DNA of 5,523 bases, taken from the NCBI GenBank assembly GCA_963513115.1, contig CAUPPN010000072.1:1-5523 (forward strand). Reading direction: 5' to 3'. A program made the position numbers and the translations under genes. Position 1 is the first letter of the stretch. Each line of letters opens with the position of its first letter. The notes beneath the pieces are model-generated. The model did no database searches, had not been told where the DNA came from, and saw only the letters and a list, made by a program, of their open reading frames with translations. Below, in pieces: positions 1 to 5,523 of this stretch. This DNA comes from JABCPO02 sp963513115. GTDB taxonomy: Bacteria > Bacillota > Clostridia > TANB77 > CAG-508.

Positions 1-262
1 ATAACTCATTTGATAATTCTTTTGATTCTTCTTTTAATGATTCTGCCTTATCACCTTGTTTGTTTTTATATAATTCTGCTATTTCATCCGCTATCTCGTT
101 TTTTCTTTTTCTTAATGCATCACCTTTTTGAATATATTCTATTCTCATATCATCAAGTTTTATAGCTTCATCTACAAGTTCTAACTTATTGTCTTGGAAC
201 TTGTTTTTAATATTTTGTTTTACCTTTTCGGGGTTTTCTTTTAAAAATTTTATATCAATCAT
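1..262 (-). CDS. serS: Seryl-tRNA synthetase, N-terminal 87 codons (3' end outside window)
   Basis: SerRS charges tRNA-Ser with serine in the cytoplasm. Only the first 87 residues are visible. They open with MIDIKFLKENPEKVKQNIKN, which matches the conserved start of bacterial SerRS (MIDI/LKxLRENPExVKxN). A strongly charged Lys/Glu/Asp-rich helical stretch follows (about residues 28-87). This is the beginning of the long antiparallel coiled coil that binds the extra arm of tRNA-Ser. The class II catalytic core would lie to the left of the window. Two ATGs stand in tandem (263-265 and 260-262). The second is chosen because AGGAG at 268-272 lies 5 nt from it but only 2 nt from the first, and because the family protein normally begins MIDI. 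The gene lies 97 bp downstream of gltX on the same strand with no obvious terminator between, so co-transcription is likely. The assignment rests on the N-terminal domain only, but that pattern is distinctive. Confidence 0.93.
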   Translation of the reverse strand, partial: MIDIKFLKENPEKVKQNIKNKFQDNKLELVDEAIKLDDMRIEYIQKGDALRKRKNEIADEIAELYKNKQGDKAESLKEESKELSNEL

Positions 263-267
263 CATAT

Positions 268-272
268 CTCCT
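268..272 (-). promoter_or_regulatory. Ribosome binding site of serS (AGGAG)
   Basis: The minus strand reads AGGAG here, a near-perfect Shine-Dalgarno. It decides between two tandem ATG codons: spacing is 5 nt to the ATG at 260-262 and 2 nt to the ATG at 263-265, so the downstream ATG is the likely start. Confidence 0.8.
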
Positions 273-316
273 ATACTATATACTTTCACATATATTATTA
301 ATTATTATTCTCTTTT

Positions 317-341
317 TTATTACTTTTTCTTATTACTTTTT
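317..341 (-). repeat. 12-bp tandem direct repeat between gltX and serS
   Basis: On the plus strand TTATTACTTTTT occurs at 317-328 and again at 330-341, separated by one C. The minus strand, which would be transcribed, reads AAAAAGTAATAA twice with a 13-nt period. It lies 55-80 nt upstream of the serS start. It could be a small tandem duplication by slippage in A-rich DNA or a paired protein- or RNA-binding site. The sequence alone does not decide. No hairpin forms from it. Confidence 0.75.
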
Positions 342-359
342 GTTTTTTTGCTTCTTGTA

Positions 360-2066
360 TTATATATTTTTCAACACTTCTTTTTTGAAATAATCTAACC
401 TATTTGCTACTTCTTCTTTACCTAGGATTTGCATTATTTCATATAGGTCTGGTGTCATTGTCCTATTTGTCATAACTACTCTTAAGTATTCCGAGATTGT
501 TCCAACATGGCCATTAAAGCTTTCAGGTTTTTCTTTGTATTCTTTAACTTCTCTTGCATATCCATATTTTTCTGCAACATCTTTAATTTTTTCAAACCAA
601 GTATTCTTATCATCTGCAATATCATAATAATTTGTCATATAGTCTTCTACTATTTCTAATATTTTAGAAATCTCTGTTTTCTCTTTGCCGCTATTTAATA
701 TTGCATCATAATGTTTTTCTTCTTTCTTAAACATATCATCATACATATATATATTTAAATCTAATATATCACTATATTTTGATATATCTTTTCTTGGCTT
801 TTTTCTTCCATCTCTTTCTATTCCAAATATCTTAATCGACTTTTCCTTATTATTTTCTAACAATTCATATAGTGTCCTATCATTTTTTTGTGACCATTTA
901 AGTGCCTTTTCATATAATGTTTTAGAATCTAATCTTGCAATATAGTTTTTCGATACATCAATTAACTTTGTCTTATCAAATAACGCACCAGAAGCCCCCA
1001 TTTTGCTCATTTTGAAATCGAACTCTGTAATATCCTTATCTGAATTTTGCTTCCTCCACATTTCGAAATTAGCGTTCATTATATTAATTAAATATTCTGT
1101 AACTGCTTCATATGGTATTCCTTCTTCTTCAACCAAGTATGTTGCTTTAGCTTCAGGATCTTTTCTTTTTGATAGCTTTCTTGCTTTACCTTCATCGTTT
1201 TTCATAAGTGGTGCAATGTGTGCATATTTAGGTACTTTAAACCCAAGTGCAACAAAAAGTGCGATATGTAATGGTAATGATGGTAACCATTCATCTCCTC
1301 TTGTAACTAAATTTACTCCCATTAAATGATCATCTATTGCATGTGCAAAGTGATATGTAGGTAGTCCATCTTTTTTGATTATTACAGTATCTTGTATGTC
1401 TGTTGGTAATTCAAGTTTTCCCTTTACCATATCTTTTACAATTATTTTATTAGAAGGATTACTATCATTTTTAAATCTAACTATATAGTCCTCTCCAGCT
1501 TTAATTTTTTCAATTGCCATATTTACTGGCATTTCTCTATACTTAGCCCATTTACCATATACACCAATTTTTTGTTTTGATTTTTTCTGATCTTCTCTTA
1601 TCTTATCTATTTCTTCTTTAGTTAAGAAACAAGGATAAGCTTTACCTTGTAATATTAGATCTTTTGCATATGCTTGGTATATCTCTTTTCTATGACTTTG
1701 TATATATGGACCATAATTTCCGATTTCTTTATTTTCACCTACTACTCCTTCTTCAGGATCTAAGTTATATAATTCTAATCCATCAATAATGTTTTTAACA
1801 CCATTTTCTACTTTTCTTTCTTGATCAGTATCTTCTATTCTTACAAAGAATATACCACCTGTTTTATTGGCCATCATCTTAGATATAAGTGATGTATAAA
1901 CTCCTCCTATATGCAAAAAACCTGTAGGACTTGGAGCAAATCTTGTTACATATGCTCCGTCCTTTAGGTCTCTTGTTGGATATTTTTCTTCATAATAACT
2001 AACTGGTTTAGTATCACCAAAAATTAAGTCTGCTAATTCTTTTCTCTTATTTATATCATTGTCCAT
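360..2066 (-). CDS. gltX: Glutamyl-tRNA synthetase (long clostridial form)
   Basis: Class I aminoacyl-tRNA synthetase that attaches glutamate to tRNA-Glu in the cytoplasm; in lineages without GlnRS it also mischarges tRNA-Gln. The 568-residue protein has a Rossmann core with RFAPSPTGFLHIGG at residues 42-55 (HIGH-type motif H52-G55), RIEDTD at 76-81, the tRNA-CP/active-site stretch HAIDDHLMG at 242-250 followed by TRGDEW at 255-260, and the KMSKS loop as KLSKR at 297-301. The C-terminal half (about 380-568) is the helical anticodon-binding region. E. coli-type GluRS is about 470 residues. The extra N-terminal ~38 residues (LADLIFG, YYEEKYP) and insertions match, from memory, the roughly 550-residue enzyme of clostridia, so this is not a fusion. 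Only Cys146 remains where zinc-binding GluRS has several cysteines, so zinc binding is unlikely. The ATG at 2064-2066 has AAAAGGA 7 nt upstream. It follows rnj by 121 bp and precedes serS by 97 bp on the same strand. No T-box leader is seen. Confidence 0.97.
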   Translation of the reverse strand: MDNDINKRKELADLIFGDTKPVSYYEEKYPTRDLKDGAYVTRFAPSPTGFLHIGGVYTSLISKMMANKTGGIFFVRIEDTDQERKVENGVKNIIDGLELYNLDPEEGVVGENKEIGNYGPYIQSHRKEIYQAYAKDLILQGKAYPCFLTKEEIDKIREDQKKSKQKIGVYGKWAKYREMPVNMAIEKIKAGEDYIVRFKNDSNPSNKIIVKDMVKGKLELPTDIQDTVIIKKDGLPTYHFAHAIDDHLMGVNLVTRGDEWLPSLPLHIALFVALGFKVPKYAHIAPLMKNDEGKARKLSKRKDPEAKATYLVEEEGIPYEAVTEYLINIMNANFEMWRKQNSDKDITEFDFKMSKMGASGALFDKTKLIDVSKNYIARLDSKTLYEKALKWSQKNDRTLYELLENNKEKSIKIFGIERDGRKKPRKDISKYSDILDLNIYMYDDMFKKEEKHYDAILNSGKEKTEISKILEIVEDYMTNYYDIADDKNTWFEKIKDVAEKYGYAREVKEYKEKPESFNGHVGTISEYLRVVMTNRTMTPDLYEIMQILGKEEVANRLDYFKKEVLKNI

Positions 2067-2087
2067 TTTAATATCCTTTTCTATTTA

Positions 2088-2124
2088 TGTTGTTTTTTGT
2101 TGTTTTTATATTTTATATTTTATA
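2088..2124 (-). repeat. Short tandem repeats in the gltX leader
   Basis: Plus-strand TGTTGTTTTT occurs twice in tandem (2088-2097, 2098-2107). It runs into three tandem TTTTATA units (2104-2124). The transcribed strand is therefore a run of A-rich repeats just before the gltX ribosome binding site. Such unstructured A-rich leaders are common in very AT-rich Bacillota. Slippage is the simplest origin, and I see no specific function. Confidence 0.6.
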
Positions 2125-2147
2125 TTTTTATTTTCTATTTTTTGCAA
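2119..2147 (-). promoter_or_regulatory. Weak sigma-A-type promoter candidate for gltX
   Basis: On the minus strand TTGCAA (2142-2147, 4 of 6 matches to TTGACA) is followed after exactly 17 nt by TATAAA (2119-2124, 5 of 6 matches to TATAAT). The predicted start is near 2112, giving a leader of about 45 nt before the gltX ATG. In DNA this AT-rich, such matches arise often by chance, and the -35 is poor. Confidence is therefore low. gltX could equally be read through from rnj. Confidence 0.3.
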
Positions 2148-2187
2148 TATGCTGTATATATTGTTAATAATATAATATTATCTTTAA

Positions 2188-3996
2188 TTATACAATAATT
2201 GGTAATATAATTGGATCCCTTTTTGTAGTTTTCATTATATATTTAGATAATTTATTTTTAACTACAGCTTTTACTGTGTTCCATTCTGTTGTTTCAAGTT
2301 CTTCTATTTCATCTATTACTATTTGTTTTAATTTTCTTACTAATTGTTCACTTTCTCTTACATAAACAAATCCTCTAGATATAATGTCTGGTTCTGTTTC
2401 TAGTGTTCCATCATTATTTAAATTAATTACAGCAATTATTATACCATCTTGTGATAGATTTTTTCTATCTCTTAATACTATATTTCCAACATCACCTACA
2501 CCTAAACCATCAACAAATACTTGTCCTGTTTCAACTTTACCTGTATTTTTTAGTCCAATTATAGTATTACCTTCAATTATTCTACCTGTTTCTGGTAATA
2601 TAATATTATTATTTGTATACCCCATAGACATTGCTGAGTTTTTATGTGCTTGTAGTTGTCTCATTTCTCCGTGTACTGGTATAAAATATTTTGGGTTAAC
2701 TAAATTAATAATTAATTTTTGTTCTTCTTGGCATGCATGTCCTGAAACGTGTACATGTTCTAATGCTGAATATACTACTTCAACACCTCTTTTTAATATA
2801 CTATTTATTACCCTTGATACTGCTGGTTCATTTCCAGGTATTGGTGTTGCAGATATTATTACCATATCATTTTGTGTAAGTTTTATTTTTCTATGTTGTC
2901 CTGTAGCAATTCTTGTTAAGGCTGACATAGGTTCACCTTGACTTCCTGTTGTTATAATTAAAAGGTGTTCATCTTCAACAGAGTTTATCGCATCAATATT
3001 TACAAACATTCTATCTGGTGCATCTATATAATTTAATTCTCTCGCTATATCTAATATTTTTTCCATTGATCTACCAGATACCGCAATCTTTCTGTTGTGT
3101 TTTTCTGCAAGTTTTACTAGTTCTTGTACTCTATTTACATTACTTGCAAAAGTAGCAAGTATTATTCTCTTCTTACAATTATCAAATAGCTTGTCTAAAA
3201 CATTACCTACAGATTTTTCAGACATTGTAAAGCCTGGTCTTTCTGCATTTGTACTATCAGATAATAATGCAAGTACTCCTTCTTTTCCTATTTCACCAAG
3301 TCTTGCTAAATCCATTTTCTTTCCATCAACTGGAGTAAGTTCAACTTTAAAGTCACCTGTATGTACAATAGTTCCTGCTGGTGTACGTATTGCAAGCATT
3401 GCTGCATCGGGTATACTATGTGCTGAAGCTATATATTCAACAGAAAATTTTCCAAGTGTTATTACATCACCAAAGTGTACTGTATTTAATTTTACCTTTT
3501 TATCTAATCTGTGTTCTTTTAATTTTGATAATATTAATGCTTCAGTAAGTGGTGTAGCATATATTGGCATATTTATTTTTTTCATAACATATGGTATTGC
3601 TCCAATATGGTCTTCGTGACCGTGTGTTATAACCATACCCCTTATCTTACGTTTGTTTCTTTCTAAATATGATACATCTGGTATAACTATATCTATTCCA
3701 AGCATATCATCTTCTGGGAATGATAAACCACAATCTACTACTATAATATCATTTTCATATTCTAATACAGTAATATTTGCTCCTATTTCTCCTATTCCAC
3801 CTAGTGGTATAATTTTAATATTACCTTTATTATTTATTTTTTTATTATTTGCCTTTTTAGACATATTTTTATTTTTGCTTTTACTATTATTTGTATTATT
3901 ATTTTTTGTTTTTTTGTTGTGTTCTTTATTATTTGTTTTATTTATATTTTTATTATCATTATTTTTATGAGTATTTGATGTTTTATTTTCTTCCAT
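2188..3996 (-). CDS. rnj: Ribonuclease J with Asn/Lys-rich N-terminal tail
   Basis: RNase J is a metallo-beta-lactamase/beta-CASP ribonuclease with 5'-3' exonuclease and endonuclease activity. It is central to mRNA decay and rRNA maturation in Bacillota. The 602-residue protein has a low-complexity tail (1-57; 37 of 57 residues Asn or Lys, by count), then the core from GNIKIIPLGGIGEIG. Metal ligands are all visible: HGHEDH at 125-130 (H125, H127, D129, H130), SAHS H193, HTGDFK D215 and PVHGE H442. The beta-CASP part holds GSQGEP (351-356) and HVHVSGH with H416 and H420. A C-terminal domain (about 505-602) follows. Compared with B. subtilis RNase J1 numbering as I recall it (H74, H76, D78, H79, H142, D164, H390), the residues are offset by 51-52, so the core has normal length and only the tail is extra. 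The ATG at 3994-3996 is preceded by AAAGAGGT at 6-nt spacing. The internal ATG at codon 45 has no such site. J1 and J2 cannot be told apart here, so the symbol is generic. Confidence 0.96.
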   Translation of the reverse strand: MEENKTSNTHKNNDNKNINKTNNKEHNKKTKNNNTNNSKSKNKNMSKKANNKKINNKGNIKIIPLGGIGEIGANITVLEYENDIIVVDCGLSFPEDDMLGIDIVIPDVSYLERNKRKIRGMVITHGHEDHIGAIPYVMKKINMPIYATPLTEALILSKLKEHRLDKKVKLNTVHFGDVITLGKFSVEYIASAHSIPDAAMLAIRTPAGTIVHTGDFKVELTPVDGKKMDLARLGEIGKEGVLALLSDSTNAERPGFTMSEKSVGNVLDKLFDNCKKRIILATFASNVNRVQELVKLAEKHNRKIAVSGRSMEKILDIARELNYIDAPDRMFVNIDAINSVEDEHLLIITTGSQGEPMSALTRIATGQHRKIKLTQNDMVIISATPIPGNEPAVSRVINSILKRGVEVVYSALEHVHVSGHACQEEQKLIINLVNPKYFIPVHGEMRQLQAHKNSAMSMGYTNNNIILPETGRIIEGNTIIGLKNTGKVETGQVFVDGLGVGDVGNIVLRDRKNLSQDGIIIAVINLNNDGTLETEPDIISRGFVYVRESEQLVRKLKQIVIDEIEELETTEWNTVKAVVKNKLSKYIMKTTKRDPIILPIIV

Positions 3997-4001
3997 CTAA
4001 T

Positions 4002-4009
4002 ACCTCTTT
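4002..4009 (-). promoter_or_regulatory. Ribosome binding site of rnj (AAAGAGGT)
   Basis: The minus strand reads AAAGAGGT, with GAGG at 4003-4006 and 6 nt before the ATG at 3994-3996. It supports translation from the upstream start, so the Asn/Lys-rich tail of RNase J is probably made. The alternative ATG at codon 45 (3862-3864) is preceded only by A-rich sequence. Confidence 0.8.
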
Positions 4010-4186
4010 TCTTTTGATTTTATTTAATACAATTTAATTTAATTTTTAAATTATTTATTATATATTATTTGTTTTTATTTTGTTTTGTTTATTAATTATT
4101 AATCTTTAATTTTATTTTTATCAATTTTATTTAATTTAATCTGTCTTTTCTAATCTTGTATAAATTATTTTAAATTTAAATATATG

Positions 4187-4216
4187 AAAATATATGAAAT
4201 TAAATTCATATATTTT
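4187..4216. repeat. Perfect 12-bp inverted repeat in rnj leader
   Basis: The left arm AAAATATATGAA (4187-4198) and the right arm TTCATATATTTT (4205-4216) are exact reverse complements around a 6-nt loop (ATTAAA). As RNA on the minus strand this is a 12-bp hairpin with one G-C pair, about 190-220 nt upstream of the rnj start. It is not followed by a U-tract in the rnj direction, so it is not a normal terminator. The left arm also lies in a TATATGAAA direct repeat (4181-4189, 4191-4199). In DNA this AT-rich a chance origin is possible. Confidence 0.6.
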
Positions 4217-4382
4217 ACTGTTTTTATTATATATTTTTTCTTTTCTTTATTTTTTAATTTTTTTATTTTAAGTTTATTTTTTTAATCTTATTCTTTTATT
4301 TTTTATGTATTGATCATACATATTATATAATCAAACACTCATATATAATGATATTATGTTTTTATCTAGTATATATAAATTG

Positions 4383-4419
4383 CGTACATATATACTTAAA
4401 CATAATTTTAAACCGTACA
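4383..4419 (-). repeat. Paired short repeats just downstream of the rnj promoter candidate
   Basis: CGTACA occurs at 4383-4388 and 4414-4419 (31 bp apart, close to three helical turns), and TTAAAC occurs at 4396-4401 and 4408-4413 between them. The CGTACA copies are the most GC-rich spots in the gap. They fall at roughly +6 to +42 relative to the start predicted from the promoter at 4432-4462, a position suited to a repressor operator or the 5' end of a leader RNA. No known regulator motif is recognised. Confidence 0.4.
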
Positions 4420-4431
4420 AATATAGTATAT

Positions 4432-4462
4432 ATATTATATATTTTTTGTTGTTATATGTCAA
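4432..4462 (-). promoter_or_regulatory. Sigma-A-type promoter candidate for rnj
   Basis: The minus strand has a perfect -35 TTGACA at 4457-4462. Downstream is TATATA at 4434-4439 (17-nt spacing), which overlaps a perfect TATAAT at 4432-4437 (19-nt spacing). The predicted start is near 4425, which would give rnj a leader of about 430 nt. It begins 14 bp after the smr stop codon, a sensible place for a new transcription unit. A perfect -35 is unlikely by chance in such G- and C-poor DNA, while the -10 alone would be uninformative. Confidence 0.55.
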
Positions 4463-4475
4463 TTAATAATAATTA

Positions 4476-4775
4476 CTAGTGCTTTTTCTTTCTGTTATAT
4501 TGCTTTTTTCTTAGGTTTGGCATCTTCTTTTCAAGATATATAAATGTTACACCTGGATTTTCTGTGCTTTCAATTTTTTTAATTCTATCATTATGTAGCT
4601 CTGTTCTTACCATGTTTAAAAGCGTACTACCTAAACTATACCCATGTACTGCTATTATCATTTCGATATGTTCTTCTGCTAATTCTATTTCTTCTTCTAA
4701 TATATATTTTGCCTCTTCCTTTGTCATTCCATGTAGATCAATTTTCTTTCTATTTTCTTCTGCTATATATTTCAT
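4476..4775 (-). CDS. Small stand-alone Smr-domain protein
   Basis: This 99-residue protein is almost entirely one Smr (small MutS-related) domain, a fold found at the C-terminus of MutS2 and in stand-alone proteins, where it acts as a DNA or RNA endonuclease. The first motif is IDLHG at residues 12-16 (D13 and H15 of the DxH signature), followed by the MTKEEAKYILEEEI helix. The second is VHGYSLGSTLLNMVRTEL at 43-60, and the third is NPGVT at 73-77. In the usual HGxG motif the fourth residue is Gly; here it is Ser47, with Gly49 two residues later. This resembles, from memory, a clostridial subgroup with HG(F/Y)xGG. The last ~16 residues are very basic (RKKQYNRKKKH), fitting nucleic-acid binding. 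The start ATG overlaps the stop of the upstream pgeF-type gene as TAATG. The nearest purine-rich site, AGGGG, is 13 nt away, so translation is probably coupled. The natural substrate is unknown. Confidence 0.85.
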   Translation of the reverse strand: MKYIAEENRKKIDLHGMTKEEAKYILEEEIELAEEHIEMIIAVHGYSLGSTLLNMVRTELHNDRIKKIESTENPGVTFIYLEKKMPNLRKKQYNRKKKH

Positions 4776-5523
4776 TATATAAATAATACCCCTAAATTTC
4801 TTCCAGAATTATTTTTATTTCTTCTATATGAATGATACATATAATTGCCATTTTCATCTTTTAATGACAATGTGTCTTCATCACTTACATATATGTTGCA
4901 TTCTGGTATATTATATTTTTTAATACTATTTAATATTAATAAGTCTAAGTCCACATTGTATTTTCCATTTTCCTTTTTCTCAATTGCTTTTTCTCTTGTT
5001 ATATTTTCAGCTTCAATATATTTTTCAAATCGATCTATTACATCATCAGAAATTTCAAATGATTTTTTAAGTATGTGTGGTGATATTATTAATTTTATAT
5101 TTTTATAATTACAATCATATTCTTTATTCATCTTTTCAATTGTTTTAGGTAATATATTTAGTAGTGTACTTTTCCAGCCGCTATGTACTAGTGAATATAC
5201 ACCTTTTGTTTCATCAACTATATATATGCACATACAATCTGCAACAGCCATTACTAATATATTATCATTATTTTTTGTAATTAATGCATCTGCATCTTCT
5301 TTTGCTTCATAAAGTGTTGTGTTATTATCTATTTTTATTTTATTAAAATCACCTATTGCTAGTTTGTCTATATCAATTATTTTGTCTTTATGTTCTAGTG
5401 CTACTTTATATATTTTTATTTTGTTTCTTTTGATTTTTGTGTGTTTAAGTATAATTTTATTTAATTTTAAGAATTCTTCTTTTAATTTTGCATTATTTTT
5501 AGAATAGTTATTTTCGTATGTTG
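4775..5523 (-). CDS. pgeF: PgeF/YfiH/YlmD-family multicopper-like protein (5' end outside window)
   Basis: The reading frame is open from the right edge through 248 residues to the stop at 4775-4777, so the gene is cut at its N-terminus; its true start lies beyond 5523. The family (about 240-280 residues; DUF152, laccase-domain) is known for purine nucleoside phosphorylase/adenosine deaminase activity and, in E. coli, for peptidoglycan editing. Visible motifs in order: LEHKDKI (His codon at 5390-5392, equivalent to the QxH ligand), DADALITKN, AVADC (Cys codon 5234-5236) and VHSGWKS (His codon 5183-5185). These are the His/Cys/His metal ligands, matching E. coli YfiH H71, C107 and H124. C-terminal marks are ISPHI, then YHSYRR and GRNLGVLFI. 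The missing part should contain the R-GG-S motif of the N-terminus. The first internal ATG (5249-5251) is not the start because the family signature continues upstream of it. It is translationally coupled to the downstream Smr gene. Confidence 0.88.
   Translation of the reverse strand, partial: TYENNYSKNNAKLKEEFLKLNKIILKHTKIKRNKIKIYKVALEHKDKIIDIDKLAIGDFNKIKIDNNTTLYEAKEDADALITKNNDNILVMAVADCMCIYIVDETKGVYSLVHSGWKSTLLNILPKTIEKMNKEYDCNYKNIKLIISPHILKKSFEISDDVIDRFEKYIEAENITREKAIEKKENGKYNVDLDLLILNSIKKYNIPECNIYVSDEDTLSLKDENGNYMYHSYRRNKNNSGRNLGVLFI

Larger units (their letters stand above)
3997..4475 (-). other. Extremely AT-rich 479-bp gap, probable rnj leader region
   Basis: No gene is seen in this gap on either strand. 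It has about 55 G or C bases in 479 by hand count (11-12%), far below the flanking genes. The stretch 3997-4310 is strongly T-rich on the plus strand, so the strand transcribed towards rnj would be A-rich, as expected of an unstructured leader. The part from 4311 to 4475 is more balanced and holds the promoter candidate and short repeats listed separately. No T-box, known riboswitch core or intrinsic terminator could be recognised. If the promoter at 4432-4462 is used, the rnj mRNA would have a leader of about 430 nt. Confidence 0.6.

Noticed and set aside
348..365. TATAAT-like -10 at the end of gltX as a serS promoter
   Set aside because: No acceptable -35 lies 16-19 nt upstream on the minus strand; the only TTGAAA is 4 nt away.
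189..398. A 69-residue plus-strand hydrophobic frame spanning the gltX-serS gap
   Set aside because: It consists of Phe/Tyr/Leu/Ile codons from T-rich spacer and overlaps both flanking genes. It looks like composition, not a membrane peptide gene.
2145..2163. Hairpin CAATAT/ATATTG between rnj and gltX as an rnj terminator
   Set aside because: The stem is only 6 bp, has one G-C pair, and is followed in the rnj direction by an A-run, not a U-run.
2167..2181. Perfect AT palindrome (7-bp arms, 1-nt centre) just after the rnj stop
   Set aside because: It is A/T only, has no room for a real loop, and no U-tract follows. Such palindromes are expected by chance in DNA this AT-rich.
2067..2187. T-box or other tRNA-sensing leader before gltX
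   Set aside because: The gap is too short and contains nothing like the TGGNACCGCG T-box core or a paired terminator.
3862..3864. Alternative RNase J start at Met45
   Set aside because: There is no Shine-Dalgarno upstream, whereas the ATG at 3994-3996 has AAAGAGGT at 6-nt spacing.
2384..3970. Plus-strand open frames opposite rnj (2384-2941, 3095-3619, 3653-3970), and similar ones opposite the other genes
   Set aside because: They are hydrophobic Ser/Phe/Leu/Ile-rich antisense shadows of well-supported genes, without recognisable domains.
4169..4180. 12-bp palindrome TTTAAATTTAAA in the rnj leader
   Set aside because: It is pure A/T with simple trinucleotide periodicity, so it is not distinguishable from compositional background.
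4775..5251. A complete 158-residue gene starting at the ATG at 5249-5251
   Set aside because: The frame stays open to the right edge, and the upstream residues carry family features (LEHKDKI, DADALITKN). The ATG is inside the AVADC motif region of a longer PgeF-type protein.

Overview
The window is very AT-rich DNA: the genes are roughly 30% GC by eye, and the largest intergenic gap is about 11-12% GC by hand count. All genes lie on the minus strand. They have AGGAG/GAGG-type ribosome binding sites, and tryptophan is read as TGG with no in-frame TGA, so this is the standard bacterial code. RNase J, the long clostridial form of glutamyl-tRNA synthetase, a stand-alone Smr protein and a PgeF/YlmD-type protein together point to a low-GC Bacillota, most likely Clostridia or a related uncultured lineage. 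Nothing in the window suggests a plasmid, phage or transposon, so it reads as ordinary chromosome.

Layout in transcription order (right to left): a 5'-truncated pgeF/ylmD-type gene (4775-5523) overlaps the start of a small Smr-domain gene (4476-4775) by one base (TAATG). Then comes a 479-bp gap (3997-4475). It carries a good sigma-A-type promoter candidate at its upstream end, paired short repeats just after it, and a perfect 12-bp inverted repeat in the middle. The gap leads into rnj (2188-3996; RNase J with an Asn/Lys-rich N-terminal tail of about 57 residues). A 121-bp gap with a weak promoter candidate leads to gltX (360-2066). A 97-bp gap with a 12-bp tandem repeat leads to the N-terminal 87 codons of serS, which runs off the left edge.

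Functionally the block combines nucleoside/cell-wall housekeeping (PgeF), a putative Smr nuclease, mRNA turnover (RNase J) and tRNA charging (GltX, SerS). No canonical intrinsic terminator was found between the genes, so read-through from rnj into gltX and serS is plausible, possibly boosted by weak internal promoters. No T-box leader precedes either synthetase gene inside the window.

I do not see a new defence or mobile system. The points most worth a second look are the possible ~430-nt A-rich leader of the RNase J mRNA with its hairpin (a candidate for self-regulation), the disordered N/K-rich RNase J tail, and the coupled pgeF-smr pair.
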